This document shows, piece after piece, positions 1 through 13,000 of a stretch of DNA of 64,000 nucleotides. How positions within the stretch are numbered: position 1 is the first letter of the stretch; every line of letters begins with the position of its first letter. Source of the stretch: Kluyveromyces lactis. Taxonomy: Eukaryota; Ascomycota; Saccharomycetes; Saccharomycetales; Saccharomycetaceae. The notes beneath the pieces are model-generated. The model ran no database searches. It was not told where the DNA came from and saw nothing but the letters and a program-made list of their open reading frames with translations. The stretch is from positions 496,001-560,000 of the forward strand of contig NC_006042.1 of NCBI RefSeq assembly GCF_000002515.2, read 5' to 3'. The position numbers were made by a program, and so were the translations under genes.

Positions 1-126
1 GGCTTATTGATTGCCAAGGAGTTGATTGCTGGAAGTAATACTCATTTCACCGGAAATGTTTATCATCTGCAACCAGATGGCAATACGTTTGACATTTTCA
101 AAGGCTTGATATCTAAAAAAGCCTGA
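1..126 (+). CDS. BPL1: C-terminal end of biotin-protein ligase (partial)
   Basis: The window opens inside a plus-strand reading frame that runs 41 codons to a TGA. It reads as a C-terminal domain with a [15 protein letters not shown]-like ending, typical of fungal biotin:apoprotein ligase, the enzyme that attaches biotin to pyruvate and acetyl-CoA carboxylases in the cytosol. The position supports this: in S. cerevisiae BPL1 (YDL141W) is the neighbour of RPO21, tail to tail as here. Only about 6 percent of the protein is visible, so the call rests on this short tail plus gene order. Confidence 0.75.
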   Translation, partial: GLLIAKELIAGSNTHFTGNVYHLQPDGNTFDIFKGLISKKA

Positions 127-370
127 AAGCCATATATATTACTTATTTAGCCTTATAGTACCCTACAGTTACAGTCAATATAATGTGGATTGTGCATTAA
201 ATTACGAACCTTAAAAAAGGTAGATATAAAACTATACTAAAATACAAGGTCTGAAGATGTTCGTCTCTAAAGCTTTATCGTGAAATTTTAAATTCCAGAA
301 TAGAATGAAGTTCATTAATATGTTAATGATAATCTGCTGCAATTCGCAGAAAACATAATTATTCTCCTGC

Positions 371-3300
371 TCACTTATTTTCTTTCTTCTCTTCGTCTGA
401 TTCTTGTTGCTTAGGTTCAGCTGGAGAATAAGAACCAGGACTGTATTGTGGTGAGGTTGGTGAGTAAGATGGAGAAGTAGGGGAATAGGATGGTGAGGTG
501 GGGGAATAGGATGGCGATGTTGGAGAATAGGAAGGTGAAGTGGGAGAATATGATGGCGATGTAGGAGAATATGAAGGAGAGGTTGGAGAGTAGGAGGGTG
601 AAGTGGGTGAATAAGATGGTGATGTAGGAGAATAAGATGGTGATGTAGGAGAATAGGAAGGCGAAGTTGGAGAATATGAAGGTGATGTTGGGGAGTACGA
701 TGGAGATGTTGGGGAGTATGATGGCGATGTTGGTGAGTAGGATGGCGATGTTGGTGAATACGAAGGGGATGTAGGAGAATATGATGGTGACGTTGGTGAG
801 TAAGAAGGAGATGTAGGTGAGTAAGACGGAGATGTAGGTGAATATGATGGCGAAGTTGGTGAATATGATGGTGAAGTTGGTGAATAACCTGGTGAGGTTG
901 GAGAGAATCCTGGAGAGGAAACTTCTCCAAAGCCAGGGGAAGTAGGGCCGTTACCATATCCACTGAACGGAGAGGTTGCAGAACCATAGTCGGCCCCACC
1001 ATAAGCAGTAAATCCACCAGCGAGAGCGTCTGCTCCCCCTGATTCAACCAAAGGTGAGAACATTAGTTCGTCCTTAACATTAATCTCTGCGTTTGCAAGA
1101 CCACTTTCGTTGGAATATGGTGTAGCACCTCCTTCTTGGCCTTCTGTCTTGACTTCTTTATGTTCAGGCATGTATTTCACTAGAGATTCGTCATCAATCA
1201 TGACGTCAAATGCACCGGTACCAATTGGCGCCATTTGACCTAAGATGACATTCTCAGAGACACCACGGCAATCGTCTAACTCTGCTGCCGCACCTGCCTC
1301 GAATAGAATTTCCACAGTTTCTTCAAAGGAGCATCTCATTAAAGCACCAGTGTCGGCTCTGTTGAACCCGTGACGGGTAACAGACATTAAGAAACCTTGT
1401 GATGTCATGACATCGACTAATAGAGCCATATGACGGTAATTAACATAAGAACCATCGGAAGCAATAACATTGTACACTTCTCTGTATAAGGCCGCACGAC
1501 CAGCCTCAATACCTAATACATTCATTATGTCAATGAAGGAGTTTGTGTAGATACGTGAGCCATCTACACCGGACACTGTCATGACTTCAGAAAGATTCAC
1601 ACCATCTGTTTCTAGAACCCATTCGGGAACTTTATGGTATTCACCGGTTTCACTAGGGACTTTTCTATCATACTTCATCATCACCACACGTGTAATATCT
1701 TCGACACCACGCAGAGTGATTTTCTCTAACATAGAATTTTCGATTTTCTTCAACATGTGATCTTCCTCCGCTTCGACGTCTGCGTCCAAGGTCTTAGGAT
1801 CACGGATAACACGACAACGAATAATCAATTTCTCAGCATTATCTTCTGACCATATAACGAACAAGTCGTTCTTGAATGTCTCCTTGATTTTTTCACCGAC
1901 TTGACCCATAGTTAAGTCTTTATCAGTCATTGCCGCACGATCAAGTTCTAGACGTAATAACCATGGAGATTGATAATCTAGAGATTTTTCTGTTTCCTCA
2001 TCCATCAAGGAGAAGTGTAACTGAATAATTTCCTCATCATCTTCAATGACAGTCGACCGAGGGTCTGGGTCATAATAAATTTCAGATGCGACGGTGACAC
2101 TCTTTAAAGTTGTGTGTTCAATAGCTGAACGGATTTCTTTAGCCTTCTCTTGGTCAGCAGCGTACTCTGGATCTAAATACACAGTAAGAGACGGGGTCTT
2201 CATATTTTTGGCGACATTTAAAATTTCCTTTAAACGAGGAACACCTGAAGTAACCTTCTTGGAGGCCACACCAGCGAAATGGAAAGTATTCAATGTCATC
2301 TGAGTGGCAGGCTCACCGATGGATTGAGCAGCCAAAACACCAACCATTTCACCTGGATGAACAATAGATCTTAGGAATTGTGCTTCGATATTGTTTAGCA
2401 CCCAATCAAAGGTCTGTCTGTTCAATCTGTATTCTTCAATCACCCTACGTGTAGCTAGACGAGAACGCAATAAGCAGCAGAATAACGTGATTGCATTTTG
2501 TTGAGCTTCTTTTAAGATGTCACTCTTCCCACGTACGACTAGAAGCTTCTCCTGTAATTTCCTTACGCCTGAAATAACATCTTCAATTGTTAAATCAGTT
2601 GGTTTGGTTTGATCGATACGGAATGTTTGCTGTGAGTTCTGGATAATACGCTTGATGTTAACAGGTAGAGGCCAATTGTGTTCACCATCGACAAACACCC
2701 TTCTCAAAATTTGACGGTCATCAACAAGCTGTTTGTACTCATCGTTAAGTAGTAATTGCAATTTTGAGTCTCCGATAATTTCGGATCCTGATTCCAAAAG
2801 AGAGGGATCCAAGGCGTACTCCTCATTTAATAGGTCGATTCTGTAACGCCTTTCGAAAGCACTATCAGATCCAGGAATAGTATCAATTGACTGCTTTTCG
2901 ATGTGCGCTGCATCCATACCATCTTCACCATAGATGAACTGTATAACATTCCCTAGAGAGTTTCTTGTTGTACCATCATAATGGACCATGATATCCTCCA
3001 AAGCTTTGACCAAACGACGTTGAATATAACCTGTTTCAGCTGTTTTCACGGCGGTATCGATTAAACCTTCACGACCACCCATTGCGTGGAAGAAAAACTC
3101 TTGGGGTGTTAGACCTCTCAAATATGAATTTTCCACGAAACCCTTGGATTCAGGAGAATAATCGTCTTTGGAGAAATGTGGAAGAGTACGATCAGCGAAA
3201 CCGAAAGCAATACGTTTACCTTCAACAGATTGTTGACCAACACATGCAGACATTTGAGCGATATTAATAAAGGAACCCTTCGACCCCGCACTAACCATCT

Positions 3301-5533
3301 GCTTGACGTTATTTAAATCTTTCAAGTTGACTTCTGCTGAACGACCAGCTTTATCTCTAGCTTCGTTTAGATAACGAACGACATTATCTTCGAACGATTC
3401 ACGCAATGTCATACCGTGTTTTGCCGTTAATAAGTTCGCTTGAGCCTCTTTCGTGACATCTTCGACCTTCTTCTTGGCAACAGCGATAGCTTCAGTAATC
3501 TCCCTCATGGTTTTCTCATCAGCAATGGTATCACCAATACCAATGGAGAAACCATTATGCAAGAGCCAGTAATTGACAACCTTTTGGATGTTACTGAAGA
3601 GTCTTGCGCAAATTTCAGGTCCCTTTTCTCTCGTAACCACGTGGATTAAACCACCACTAGATGAACCGACGGTCTTCTTGTCAACAACACCAAAAATGAT
3701 TTTACCATCAATGATCAACATACCATTGTCTTTTGGTGATAAGAAAGTTGTTCCATCATCAAAACGTTGTAAGTGAATACCATTAGGAATAGCCATGGAT
3801 AGCACTTGCTTACCCGACCATAGTGGTACTGGCTTCAAGATTGCAGGAGTGGGGATAATTCCGTCCCAGTCAGGAATCCAGTAAAGCATATTCAACACTT
3901 GATCCAATTCTATGAAAGTGTCTCTTAGAGTCATTTTACGAATACCACATAATGTATCCTGCACAATACCCATACAAGGTTTGTTAGATTGTGGGGACAC
4001 AATTTGCAAAGGCACTGCACATAACTGCGACAATTCGGCTCTAGTCTCTTCAGATTGGGGAACATGTAAATTCATTTCGTCACCATCGAAATCTGCATTA
4101 TATGGGGAAGTGACAGATAAGTTCAATCTAAAGGTAGAATATGGCATGACTTTCACTCTGTGAGCCATCATAGACATTTTGTGAAGGGATGGTTGACGAT
4201 TGAAAAGAACTGGATCATTGTCTGTAATATGACGTTCGACTTTCCAACCATACTGAAGTTGGATGTCACCAGCTCTTTTACTGTAACGTAAATCGATACG
4301 ATCACCACTTTCACGAATAACGTATTTAGCACCCGGATGCTCATTTGGACCATTACGAACTAGTTGAGTCAACCGGTCAATATTGTAAGGTGTGACGACT
4401 TCTGGGTATGTTAAAGTTTTGGCAATAGATTTTGGGACACCAACTTGGTCCAAGTCTAAGTTAGGATCACCTGAAATCACTGTACGGGCAGAGAAATCAA
4501 CACGTTTACCCATTAAATTACCTCTAATACGACCTTCTTTACCTTTTAAACGGGCACGAATGGATTTAATAGGACGACCGGATTTTTGGACAGCTTGTGG
4601 TTGACCAGCAATATCATTGTCCATGTAAGTTGCTACATGGAACTGCAACAAAGACTCCGATTCTTGGATAACGTGTTGAGGGGAACCATTGATTTCAAGT
4701 TTCTGAACGTTAATATTTGCCTTCAAGATATCTCCTAATTTGTATGTTAAATCATCCTCACCTCTTTGTGATTCGTTGAAAGAAATCGATGGACGAACAG
4801 GTGGAGGTGGAACTGGCAAGACGGTCAAAATCATCCATTCAGGGCGAGAGAAATCTTCATTGAATCCCAATCTCCAACCATCTTCTGGTGAGATGTGCTT
4901 GAACACGTTAAGAATTTCTTCAGCAGATATTATTCGCTTTTCTGGTTGATCTGAGTCGTCAGCATTTTTATCTTTCTTCCATGTACCTACTAAACTCAAA
5001 CCATCCTTACGAATGCTTGGTTGAATGTGACCACAGCCTCCTCTCGAGAGGAACACTGTTGGATCATCAGGAGATGGAACTTCTGTTTCACAAACCATCT
5101 TAGCTTTGCACAGAGTCCACACGGCGTTGAACCTTCTCTTTGGATCCTTTATCTTAATAGCTTGTCTCATCTGTTCATTATATTCATCAAGGAGTAATTT
5201 ACCACAATGCATACAGACAGACTCGCAGACCTTCTTGATTTTCGAGAGGAAACCAATGTGAAACACAGGCTTGGCAAGTTCGATATGTCCAAAGTGACCT
5301 GGACATTCGGCCATACCTTCACCACAAGTTTGACATTTGTAGTTACGATCTATAGATCCTAGTCTTGGGTCATTAAGTCCACCAATCTTAGCTTTCATTT
5401 GACTCTCATCCATTGTTTCTGGGAACTCGATTTTAGCCACTGAAATGCCACGAACTTCTTCAGGTGAGAAAAGACCAAACTGGACTTCTTTTATGGTACG
5501 AAGAGGAGCACTAGAATAAGGAAAATCGACCAT
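371..5533 (-). CDS. RPO21: RNA polymerase II largest subunit Rpb1
   Basis: This 1720-residue protein is the catalytic core of nuclear RNA polymerase II. The N-terminal clamp zinc site is visible (C67, C70, C77, H80). The active-site loop [12 protein letters not shown] places the Mg2+-binding aspartates at D481, D483 and D485. The bridge-helix region and later domains follow in normal order. The C-terminal domain has 21 uninterrupted heptads from about residue 1550 to 1696, twenty YSPTSPS and a last YSPTSPQ, after a degenerate FSPTSPG unit; a charged tail ends the protein. S. cerevisiae Rpb1 is 1733 residues with about 26 heptads. The start at 5533 is the first ATG and matches the family N-terminus. 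Identification is certain. Confidence 0.99.
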   Translation of the reverse strand: MVDFPYSSAPLRTIKEVQFGLFSPEEVRGISVAKIEFPETMDESQMKAKIGGLNDPRLGSIDRNYKCQTCGEGMAECPGHFGHIELAKPVFHIGFLSKIKKVCESVCMHCGKLLLDEYNEQMRQAIKIKDPKRRFNAVWTLCKAKMVCETEVPSPDDPTVFLSRGGCGHIQPSIRKDGLSLVGTWKKDKNADDSDQPEKRIISAEEILNVFKHISPEDGWRLGFNEDFSRPEWMILTVLPVPPPPVRPSISFNESQRGEDDLTYKLGDILKANINVQKLEINGSPQHVIQESESLLQFHVATYMDNDIAGQPQAVQKSGRPIKSIRARLKGKEGRIRGNLMGKRVDFSARTVISGDPNLDLDQVGVPKSIAKTLTYPEVVTPYNIDRLTQLVRNGPNEHPGAKYVIRESGDRIDLRYSKRAGDIQLQYGWKVERHITDNDPVLFNRQPSLHKMSMMAHRVKVMPYSTFRLNLSVTSPYNADFDGDEMNLHVPQSEETRAELSQLCAVPLQIVSPQSNKPCMGIVQDTLCGIRKMTLRDTFIELDQVLNMLYWIPDWDGIIPTPAILKPVPLWSGKQVLSMAIPNGIHLQRFDDGTTFLSPKDNGMLIIDGKIIFGVVDKKTVGSSSGGLIHVVTREKGPEICARLFSNIQKVVNYWLLHNGFSIGIGDTIADEKTMREITEAIAVAKKKVEDVTKEAQANLLTAKHGMTLRESFEDNVVRYLNEARDKAGRSAEVNLKDLNNVKQMVSAGSKGSFINIAQMSACVGQQSVEGKRIAFGFADRTLPHFSKDDYSPESKGFVENSYLRGLTPQEFFFHAMGGREGLIDTAVKTAETGYIQRRLVKALEDIMVHYDGTTRNSLGNVIQFIYGEDGMDAAHIEKQSIDTIPGSDSAFERRYRIDLLNEEYALDPSLLESGSEIIGDSKLQLLLNDEYKQLVDDRQILRRVFVDGEHNWPLPVNIKRIIQNSQQTFRIDQTKPTDLTIEDVISGVRKLQEKLLVVRGKSDILKEAQQNAITLFCCLLRSRLATRRVIEEYRLNRQTFDWVLNNIEAQFLRSIVHPGEMVGVLAAQSIGEPATQMTLNTFHFAGVASKKVTSGVPRLKEILNVAKNMKTPSLTVYLDPEYAADQEKAKEIRSAIEHTTLKSVTVASEIYYDPDPRSTVIEDDEEIIQLHFSLMDEETEKSLDYQSPWLLRLELDRAAMTDKDLTMGQVGEKIKETFKNDLFVIWSEDNAEKLIIRCRVIRDPKTLDADVEAEEDHMLKKIENSMLEKITLRGVEDITRVVMMKYDRKVPSETGEYHKVPEWVLETDGVNLSEVMTVSGVDGSRIYTNSFIDIMNVLGIEAGRAALYREVYNVIASDGSYVNYRHMALLVDVMTSQGFLMSVTRHGFNRADTGALMRCSFEETVEILFEAGAAAELDDCRGVSENVILGQMAPIGTGAFDVMIDDESLVKYMPEHKEVKTEGQEGGATPYSNESGLANAEINVKDELMFSPLVESGGADALAGGFTAYGGADYGSATSPFSGYGNGPTSPGFGEVSSPGFSPTSPGYSPTSPSYSPTSPSYSPTSPSYSPTSPSYSPTSPSYSPTSPSYSPTSPSYSPTSPSYSPTSPSYSPTSPSYSPTSPSYSPTSPSYSPTSPSYSPTSPSYSPTSPSYSPTSPSYSPTSPSYSPTSPSYSPTSPSYSPTSPSYSPTSPQYSPGSYSPAEPKQQESDEEKKENK
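446..886 (-). repeat. 21-bp tandem repeat encoding the Rpb1 CTD heptads
   Basis: Twenty-one consecutive 21-bp units encode the Pol II heptad repeat. Codons vary between units although the amino acids are almost invariant, so the protein, not a recent DNA expansion, appears to be conserved. The repeat also creates long meaningless open frames in the other phases. Confidence 0.95.
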
Positions 5534-6634
5534 CTTTTACGTTTAATAGGATGCTTTTTTGGTGGAGTTTTTTTTGTTTTTTGATATGGATTAATGTTTA
5601 TTATGTTAGAATAAGCTGGAAAATAGATGTGTTGATGATTTTTGTAAATATAATACAATCCCTTCAAAATAATGTTTGAACAATATGATGGACTTTTCCT
5701 ACAGTTTCTTGGCCGAAGTAACAAGTGGTGGGATAAAAGGAGCCAAGCAGTGGGTTATGTCTCTTGTTGTTTTCTGTTGTTAGTCAAATATAATTCTTGA
5801 AGGAAAAATAAATGAATAAAAATGCAAATGGGTAAAGGAAAGCTGTAATTCGAAATCTGTTTATTGTTTTGTAGATAGCACAGTTCGCTCAATCCCTTGA
5901 ATACCTCTATTTTTTTGGTAGTTTTTTTCTGTTAGTTTGCAAGTGCAATAAGCGCTTCAAAGGAAATTCGTTACTTGTTTCAAAGGTTGATTCCCAAAAA
6001 TACCTTAAATCCAAGATAGGAGTGCAGGCTTATCGGATCACGATTAAAGCAGCAGGCTTGCAATTTCCGCAAAGTTATGAAACTCCTTAAATGTAGCTCA
6101 ATAGATTGCTTTCAGATGGTTTATCCACACGATTGATAGAAAACACTAACAATCTTCAAATATGCTGTTTATTTAACGTAACGTAACGCACTGAAACGAC
6201 AAAGAAGTAGCTAATGTGGTAGCCAAAAGATCCTAGAGGGGTACAGAGTTTGGTGTTTGGAGTGGGGAGGTCCAAAATGCCGGTGTATGAGCGGTGACTT
6301 TTCTCCTTGAATGAGCTGTTGCATGTCAAGCATTGTTTTTGGCCATTGTTTTCTTTATTCTTTGCCACTTGAACAAAGTTGAAAATTTTTGGATGTCGTT
6401 TAGTACGCAATACGTATGAAATGATAGGGATCTGCTATGCATTCGAGAATAGCGGAACGTACTTATGTCCGTCATCGCAAGAAGCATACTATTTAACTGA
6501 TGGTTAATTACTTGAATATTTCCATCTGATTTTACTTTGATAGGTGATAAGGATTTTGAATAAGATGTGAGGAAATATATAGTCAGTACTAAGACACGTA
6601 TCCATTTTATTTTGTTTTATAAGAGGAATCGAAA
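5534..6634. other. Intergenic, RPO21 upstream region and CPR6 3' side
   Basis: This 1.1-kb stretch lies upstream of RPO21 and downstream of CPR6. It has poly(dA:dT) tracts and only short chance frames. I see no RNA gene or mobile element. Confidence 0.5.
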
Positions 6635-7753
6635 TTAGGAAAACATTTTGGATAATGACTTCTTCTGTTTAGCAATCAACTCCTTTTTGGCTTTCTTGGC
6701 GTCTTGTAAAGCCTTTATAATTGCAGTATCATGTGGTTGGTATGTAGTAGCCAATTCGAGGTCTGTCACGGCCATTTCTGCGTTTTTTGTGTAGTAATAA
6801 GCTAAACCACGGCGATACAATGCCTTGGCCTTGGATTTATCGTCTGTGTTGTCAGCATGAAGGGCTTCAGTGGCGGCGCTAAGTGTTCTACTGTAATTTT
6901 TACTCTTGAGAGACACCAAAGCGATGTTCAAGAATAAGGATACCCTTAATGCGTCAATTTTTTTAACATCCTCCTCTGGTAAATCTTGAGGGAAGTACTG
7001 CTTAAGCATTTGACTACTTTTTTCATATTTCACAAGGGCTACTTCAAAATTTTTCTCCTTGAATTGTTTAGTACCGATCTCTTTTACTGCTTCTACAGCG
7101 TTCAAGACACTATTGACGTCGTTGGGATCAACCTTCGAATCGTCTGTTATATTTTCTTCATAATTGTCACCATACGCATCAGTCGGAGTCGCTTCTGCAT
7201 CTGCAGGAACAGTATAATCGGATGGTAACACACCACAATCCTCAATTTTAACCTCTTTGGCCGGCTTATCAGCTTCATCTGTAGCATTATTTTCTATAGT
7301 TCTGACTAACCTTTTGCCCTGGATCACTTCACCGAAAACAACATGCTTACCATCTAAGTGTGGAGTTGGAACGCATGTTATGAAACATTGAGATCCATTG
7401 GTATTCGCACCAGCGTTTGCCATAGACAACAAGAATGGCTTATCATGCTTCAAAGTAAAATTCTCATCTTCAAATTTCTCTCCGTAAATCGATTCACCAC
7501 CAGTGCCGTTGAAGTTAGTGAAATCTCCAAATTGACACATGAAAGACTTGATAACTCTGTGGAAGATCGAGCCCTTGTAGCTCAATGGTATATCCGGTTT
7601 GGATTTGGCAAATCCCGAGTTACCTTCACAGAGTTTTAAGAAATTCTCCGCCGTCTTTGGAACAACATCAGAATACAACTCGAAAACAATCCGACCAGCA
7701 GGTTTGCCCCCAATCGAAATATCGAAAAATGTCTTAGGTCTTGTTTCACTCAT
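6635..7753 (-). CDS. CPR6: Cyclophilin-40 peptidyl-prolyl isomerase, Hsp90 co-chaperone
   Basis: This 372-residue protein has an N-terminal cyclophilin domain (about residues 5-170, with [22 protein letters not shown] and a HVVFGEV motif) followed by TPR repeats (about 215-350) and the basic end KKSLSKMFS. Members catalyse proline cis-trans isomerisation and bind the Hsp90 C-terminus through the TPRs. The start is placed at the in-frame ATG giving [11 protein letters not shown], which aligns with the S. cerevisiae Cpr6 N-terminus; upstream in-frame sequence has no ATG. Length matches Cpr6 (371) and the tail is Cpr6-like rather than Cpr7-like. COA4 is close by, as in S. cerevisiae (YLR216C/YLR218C), with SCM3 inserted between them here. 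Confidence 0.95.
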   Translation of the reverse strand: MSETRPKTFFDISIGGKPAGRIVFELYSDVVPKTAENFLKLCEGNSGFAKSKPDIPLSYKGSIFHRVIKSFMCQFGDFTNFNGTGGESIYGEKFEDENFTLKHDKPFLLSMANAGANTNGSQCFITCVPTPHLDGKHVVFGEVIQGKRLVRTIENNATDEADKPAKEVKIEDCGVLPSDYTVPADAEATPTDAYGDNYEENITDDSKVDPNDVNSVLNAVEAVKEIGTKQFKEKNFEVALVKYEKSSQMLKQYFPQDLPEEDVKKIDALRVSLFLNIALVSLKSKNYSRTLSAATEALHADNTDDKSKAKALYRRGLAYYYTKNAEMAVTDLELATTYQPHDTAIIKALQDAKKAKKELIAKQKKSLSKMFS

Positions 7754-8091
7754 ATTCAAATTCAATGAGCTAACTCGTATGTGTACTTTTTTCTCCACGT
7801 AGGTAGAAATAATGCAGGGTTAGTTTGCTTCTTCAAAATAACAACCGCTTTGCCGTAACCTACCTTTAAGATCAATGATACAAGCTGGGTTTGTCAAGAG
7901 AGGTTACTAATGGACTTTACTCAATTTATACTTCTTTTTCAGCCGTTCTCATTGTACTTTTGTTGTGGTTTTTTCAAGGCTAGATCGATAAAAGATGGAA
8001 AGCTTCGAATTTGCTAGAAAACCTTTAAAAATATATCAATACATGAACGAACCGTAAACACAGTGATAAATGAATATCTGAAGCGCCTGAA
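7754..8091. other. Intergenic, CPR6 promoter
   Basis: A short spacer between two minus-strand genes. It contains GAA/TTC-rich sequence near 8000 that loosely resembles a heat-shock element, but the units are imperfect and I do not call one. Confidence 0.4.
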
Positions 8092-8694
8092 CTAATTACT
8101 TTCAGGATTAGGTCTTAACTTCTTCATATAAACTTCATTACTGTTATCTGCTTCAGAGCCAGATCCCTCATCTAAACCATCGGCTTCGAGACCAGATTCA
8201 GACTCGGACCCTGTTTCTGAATCGTTAGTTTCGTGATCTTGCCAAACCGATGAATTATATGATGAGTCTTTAATATCCATAATGTCATTCAGAACACTTT
8301 TATAAGACACTGAACCACCATCTGGTAGCGAACTATGTAGAACTGATTTTTCGTTGCTCAAGTTTCGTAAATGGCCATTATCTTCTATGACTTCTCCAGT
8401 TTGTAAATCTATTACATCACCTTGATTATCTATACTTTCATATTTTTGTATGATCTGGGACCATACGCGTTTCATATTCTCGTCTGCTTTCTTATGACGC
8501 TCCATAACCTCTTCGTCTGACAATTTAGGAATTAATCGATTCTCTTTAGACATGATGTAAACCACACCATCTCGAGTAATTTGTTTTAGATTCTCTTCTT
8601 TCTTTGGCTCCTCTTCGCCTAGCAAATCCCTTAATGCACCTGTCAATCTTCGAAGATTAGCCTTCTTCTTACTATTTGATGGTCTTTTAATCAT
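8092..8694 (-). CDS. SCM3: Centromeric histone (CENP-A/Cse4) chaperone Scm3
   Basis: This 200-residue protein carries the conserved Scm3/HJURP core at residues 41-86, including a DGVVYIMSKENRLIPKLSDE segment and the following KKADENMKRVWSQII helix, which binds the Cse4-H4 dimer. A lysine/arginine-rich N-terminus precedes it and a long acidic Glu/Asp/Ser tail follows. It deposits the centromeric H3 variant at point centromeres. The start is the first in-frame ATG. S. cerevisiae Scm3 (YDL139C) is 223 residues and also lies next to RPO21. The conserved core makes this secure. Confidence 0.93.
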   Translation of the reverse strand: MIKRPSNSKKKANLRRLTGALRDLLGEEEPKKEENLKQITRDGVVYIMSKENRLIPKLSDEEVMERHKKADENMKRVWSQIIQKYESIDNQGDVIDLQTGEVIEDNGHLRNLSNEKSVLHSSLPDGGSVSYKSVLNDIMDIKDSSYNSSVWQDHETNDSETGSESESGLEADGLDEGSGSEADNSNEVYMKKLRPNPESN

Positions 8695-8966
8695 CAATAA
8701 AGCACTATTGCTGTAATTCTACTTGGAAACTTCACCTATGGTCCGGGAACTGGTTAAATTTCGTTATGTTCTGGTGTAAATGTTGTATTGAAACGATTAT
8801 TCATTATCCTTAACTAAAATATGTCAATTTAAATGTTGCGCTGCGTAGACTAAAAATATTCAGATGGGTATTCGCATATACAATTAAATGGGTCTATATA
8901 CAATATGTGGAGTATTTCGACAAAGCTTCACAGTGAAGGATCTTTTTACACCTGTAAATGCAAATC

Positions 8967-9221
8967 TCAATGTTCTTTTGCATCGACTGTCCCCACTCTC
9001 TGGTCATTACCCTTGGATTGCCAACAATCTTTGAACAGTTTCATTTCACCAAGACACTGTCTCCAATCATTAGTCTCTGCATGGCAAAGTTGTAAAGCTA
9101 GATTCTCTACGTAACAGCCTGTGTTCGATATTCTCTTGTCCCAGGCATCAGGATCTTCTTTATCCATATCCTGATACTCCGCTAATGCTTCCTTGTAGTA
9201 TTTTGATTCTCCTGCAGACAT
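8967..9221 (-). CDS. COA4: Twin CX9C mitochondrial protein, cytochrome c oxidase assembly factor
   Basis: A short 84-residue protein with two CX9C motifs, C36-C46 and C56-C66, the pattern of intermembrane-space proteins oxidised by Mia40. No presequence is seen, as expected for this import route. The position beside CPR6 matches S. cerevisiae COA4 (YLR218C), which is required for cytochrome oxidase biogenesis. The S. cerevisiae protein is longer (about 150 residues), so this is a compact version. Assignment rests on the cysteine pattern plus synteny. Confidence 0.82.
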   Translation of the reverse strand: MSAGESKYYKEALAEYQDMDKEDPDAWDKRISNTGCYVENLALQLCHAETNDWRQCLGEMKLFKDCWQSKGNDQRVGTVDAKEH

Positions 9222-10006
9222 AATTGAAAGTATGAAGCTACGACAGAATAATTGCTATTGACTCGGTCAACGTATCACTGTAGACTGTGATAGTCGTTTC
9301 AAGATTAACTGTTGCATGTACTATTGCACTTATTGTATTGTATTCTACTAAATTAACCATTTATACTTCAGTGTTTTTACTTTTCCAATTAAACCTTGCT
9401 CTCGATTGTTCTTTATGGCCACTGAACTAATTTTCCGTTCCAAAAGCTTGATTGAGCTACAAAAGGTTTAATGACTATTAATATAAGAAAAGAAAGCTGT
9501 GTTAAAAAACGTCAGAGATCCCCAAACTGCAATACAACACTATTGATCTATGTAATAAACGACCAGGCTGCGGTTTGCGTTGGCGTAATTGCACCGGGAG
9601 ATCACGTGATATAAATGCTTTCAAGATTATGCAATCTCCAGGCACACAACATATTCAGTACTTAGTGCGGGATACCTACTATAAACTCAATAATTGTACA
9701 GTAACATAGGTAGTAAGATCCCTTTTCGAGTATACATTGTCCATGTTGTTGTCCCTTTGGATGGTGTCTCGCCTAATTTTGGGCCAGATCTCGACTGCAA
9801 AAAAATAATTTGCTGAAGTTTTTATAAATGATGGGAACTGAAGAAACCAAAGAAATTGAAGATTCAAAATATGTAAACCGAATTTTAGGAAAACAACAGC
9901 TTGTTCTGATCTTTTTCAGAAGAATAAAAGGTGGCTAAACAGTGTTACACGTAGCATTGAGTTTGCGCATCAATATTAGCTAATACCCGTGTGATAACTT
10001 GAAGCA
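9222..10006. promoter_or_regulatory. Divergent COA4/SEC31 promoter region with a Cbf1-type site
   Basis: This 785-bp spacer separates divergent genes. It contains a perfect palindromic E-box, TCACGTGA at 9602-9609, the binding motif of Cbf1-type bHLH factors. It lacks the AT-rich element and TTCCGAA block that would make it a centromere. No other gene is seen. Confidence 0.5.
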
Positions 10007-13000
10007 ATGGTGAAGCTAGCTGAGTATCCGCGTACGGCTACGTTTTCATGGTCTCACGATAGGGTGCCAGTTTTGGCGACTGGTCCTGCATCTGGAGCCA
10101 TTGATGCTGATTTTTCAAGTACTTCGACATTAGAACTATGGTCGCTATTGTCTTTTGATGGGTCTAAACCTAGTGGATCTGTTGTCGCTGACGGTAAGTT
10201 CAACGATTTGGATTGGTCGGGCGATGACAAAATAATTGCTGGTGCCTTAGAAAATGGTGTTGTTGAGTTTTTCGATCCAAAAGCCTTGAAATCTGTTGCT
10301 AAGATCCATAAACATCAGGGTCCTGTCAAGACATTGAAGTTCAATGCCAAACAGAACAATGTTCTTGTCTCTGGTGGCACTCAAGGTGAAATCTTTGTTT
10401 GGGATTCAAACAAGATCGGATCTTCAGATTATTCTCCTTTTTCGGCTGGTATCAGTAATACTCCAATCGATGAAGTTTCCTCGTTGTCATGGAACCAATC
10501 GTTGGCACATGTGTTTGCATCAGCCAGTTCTTCAGGGTATGCATCTGTGTGGGATTTAAAGGCAAAGAAACAAGTTTTGCATTTGAACCACAGTTCCTCT
10601 ACCACTGGTATTAAGGTCCCATTGACGGTTGTTGACTGGCATCCAACCAGCTCTACCATTATTGCAACCGCCTCTAGCTCAGATACAGAACCTCTTGTCC
10701 TAACGTGGGATCTAAGAAATGCTCATGTACCATTGAAAGTGCTATCACAAGGACATTCAAAGGGTGTTTTATCGTTGGATTGGTGCAAACAAGATGAAAA
10801 TCTATTGTTATCCAGTGGTCGTGATAACACTTCGGTGTTATGGAATCCGCAAGAAGGCTCCATCTTAACTCAGTTCGCTCCACGTGGTAACTGGGTCTTT
10901 AAATCCAAATTTGCTCCTGAAGCTCCAGATTTATTTGCATCCGCATCCTTTGATAGTAAGATCGTCGTTCAAACGTTGCAAAATTTGAGCAATACCTTGG
11001 ATGCTCAGGCAAATGAGAGTAAGCAACATGCTTCTGAGGATGAATTCTGGAACAATGTAACCTCCAACTCAGTTGATGACAAACCTAACACTGTCAAGAT
11101 CCAAGCCCCAAAATGGTACGGCAACAAATCTCCTGCCGCTCAATGGGCATTCGGTGGTAAGCTGGTTAGAATATCCGATGATGGTAAAGGTGTCAGTGTA
11201 GTAAAACCTTGTATTTCTGGACTGGAAAAGAATCAGCTTTTCGATGAGTCCTTGAAATCCAAGGACTTCGTGAAATTGATCAATAAGAGATTATCACAAA
11301 AGATCAACGCAACAAACGAAGATGACTGGAATTTACTAGAGAATCTATCTATGGATGGAACTGCACTTTACTTGAAAGATGCATTATCATTAGATGATGC
11401 CAAAGAAGACATCATCAAAAAGTCAGAAGAAGATGGTGCTGACTTCTTCAACCAACTAAACGACAAATTCGTTCCCGAAGGCGCTTTCAAGCTTGATTTT
11501 TCTGAATCAATGAAACCACTCACTAACTTTTTGATCAAAGGTGATTTGAAATCTGCTTTAAATCAGGCTTTAGAGAAGGACTTGTTATTAGAGGCTTTGG
11601 TGATCGCTATTACTTCCAATGATGCCTTGTTGGCGGATAAAGCGAAGAACGCCTACTTTTCCAAGCATTCTGAGCAATCTGGGTTGGCAAGAACTTTATT
11701 CTCTGTTGCTCAACGCGATGTTGAAGATATTGTTACAAACATCGATGTTTCTCAATGGAAAGATGCTGTTCAGTTCATTTTCAACTACACCAAGGAAGAT
11801 ATCTCAAAGAAAAATTCACTTTTAGTAAAATTAGGTGATAGATTACTACACGAGGGAAACAGAAAAGATGCTATTTTATTATATTTGAGCGGCCAGTCCT
11901 TGGAAAGCATTGCGTCAATTTGGCTGAAAGAATTCCCTGAACTTGAAAATCAATTGACGTCTCAAAAGGACACCTTATACGAGGCCCATCTGGAATGTTT
12001 AACTGAATTTGTGGAAAGGTTCACCGTGTTATCTGACTACCTTGACAAAGGTACTGTTAAATTAACTAATCAAACGCTAATCTCAAAGTTTTTGGAATTC
12101 GTCAATGTCACAGCTGCCAATGGCGATTTCGAGCTTTCATTAAGATTTTTGGAAACTTTACCGGACGATAACGAAGAGGTTAAAAGTGAAAAGCAACGTG
12201 TGCTGATTGCCTCCGGTAAAACAAGTACTACTAGGTCAACAGAAAGGACAGCAAACAGTACCCTACAATCCAGACAAGGAAGATACGGTTCAACTTCCGT
12301 ACCAACTGCCAATGGTGCGCCTCGTTTATCAAACTCTGGAATTCCTCCCCCAAATCCTTTGGCTGCTCCTCATCAGCCTCCTGCCTCAACTGCTCCAAAT
12401 GTCGTCCCAAGAAAGCCAAGCTTCGTTCCACAGACAACTTCTGCAATTCCAACACCCAATCCATATGCTCCGGCTGCGGTAAATCAGCAAATTCCTCTAT
12501 CTGTTGTGGGTTCCAGACCATCTTACACGCCACCAGTGAACCCATATGCACAAACTGCTACAAGTATCCCACCTAACCCATATGCCCCACTACCTGTGGC
12601 AGCGCCTGTACCACTTGGCTCTCCAGTCGCTCCGCCACCAATTTCCGGTGCTAGTGGATATTCTGGTCAAACGCCTCATCTACATGATAAACCAATCGAC
12701 GGTTGGAATGATCTCCCATCAGTAAGCAAAGAAAAACCAACCCGTGCCAAGGCTGTCAACACAGCTCCAATTGGCATGTCAACTCCATCGTATGGTACCC
12801 CCGATCTTGCAGCGGTTCCACTTTCGAGAGCATCTACAAACTCAACGCTCCCACCACCACCGCCTAATGTGAGAAGAACACCAAAGCTTACTTCCCCACC
12901 CGAAGTTGCATCTCCTCCGCTACCATTAAAAAAGACGAACTCTTATGCGCCTACTGTCAGCGCTGTACAATCTTCTCAAATGCCACAGCAAATATCAAAT

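Noticed and set aside
232-1047. Long open frame rich in His, Leu and Gln overlapping the end of RPO21
   Set aside because: It is the out-of-phase shadow of the 21-bp CTD repeat; low-complexity composition and no independent support.
7990-8025. Heat-shock element upstream of CPR6
   Set aside because: The GAA/TTC units are not correctly spaced or are mismatched, so it does not meet the three-unit consensus.
9602-9609. TCACGTGA as a centromere CDEI
   Set aside because: No adjacent AT-rich CDEII and no TTCCGAA CDEIII at the right distance; an ordinary Cbf1/E-box site is simpler.
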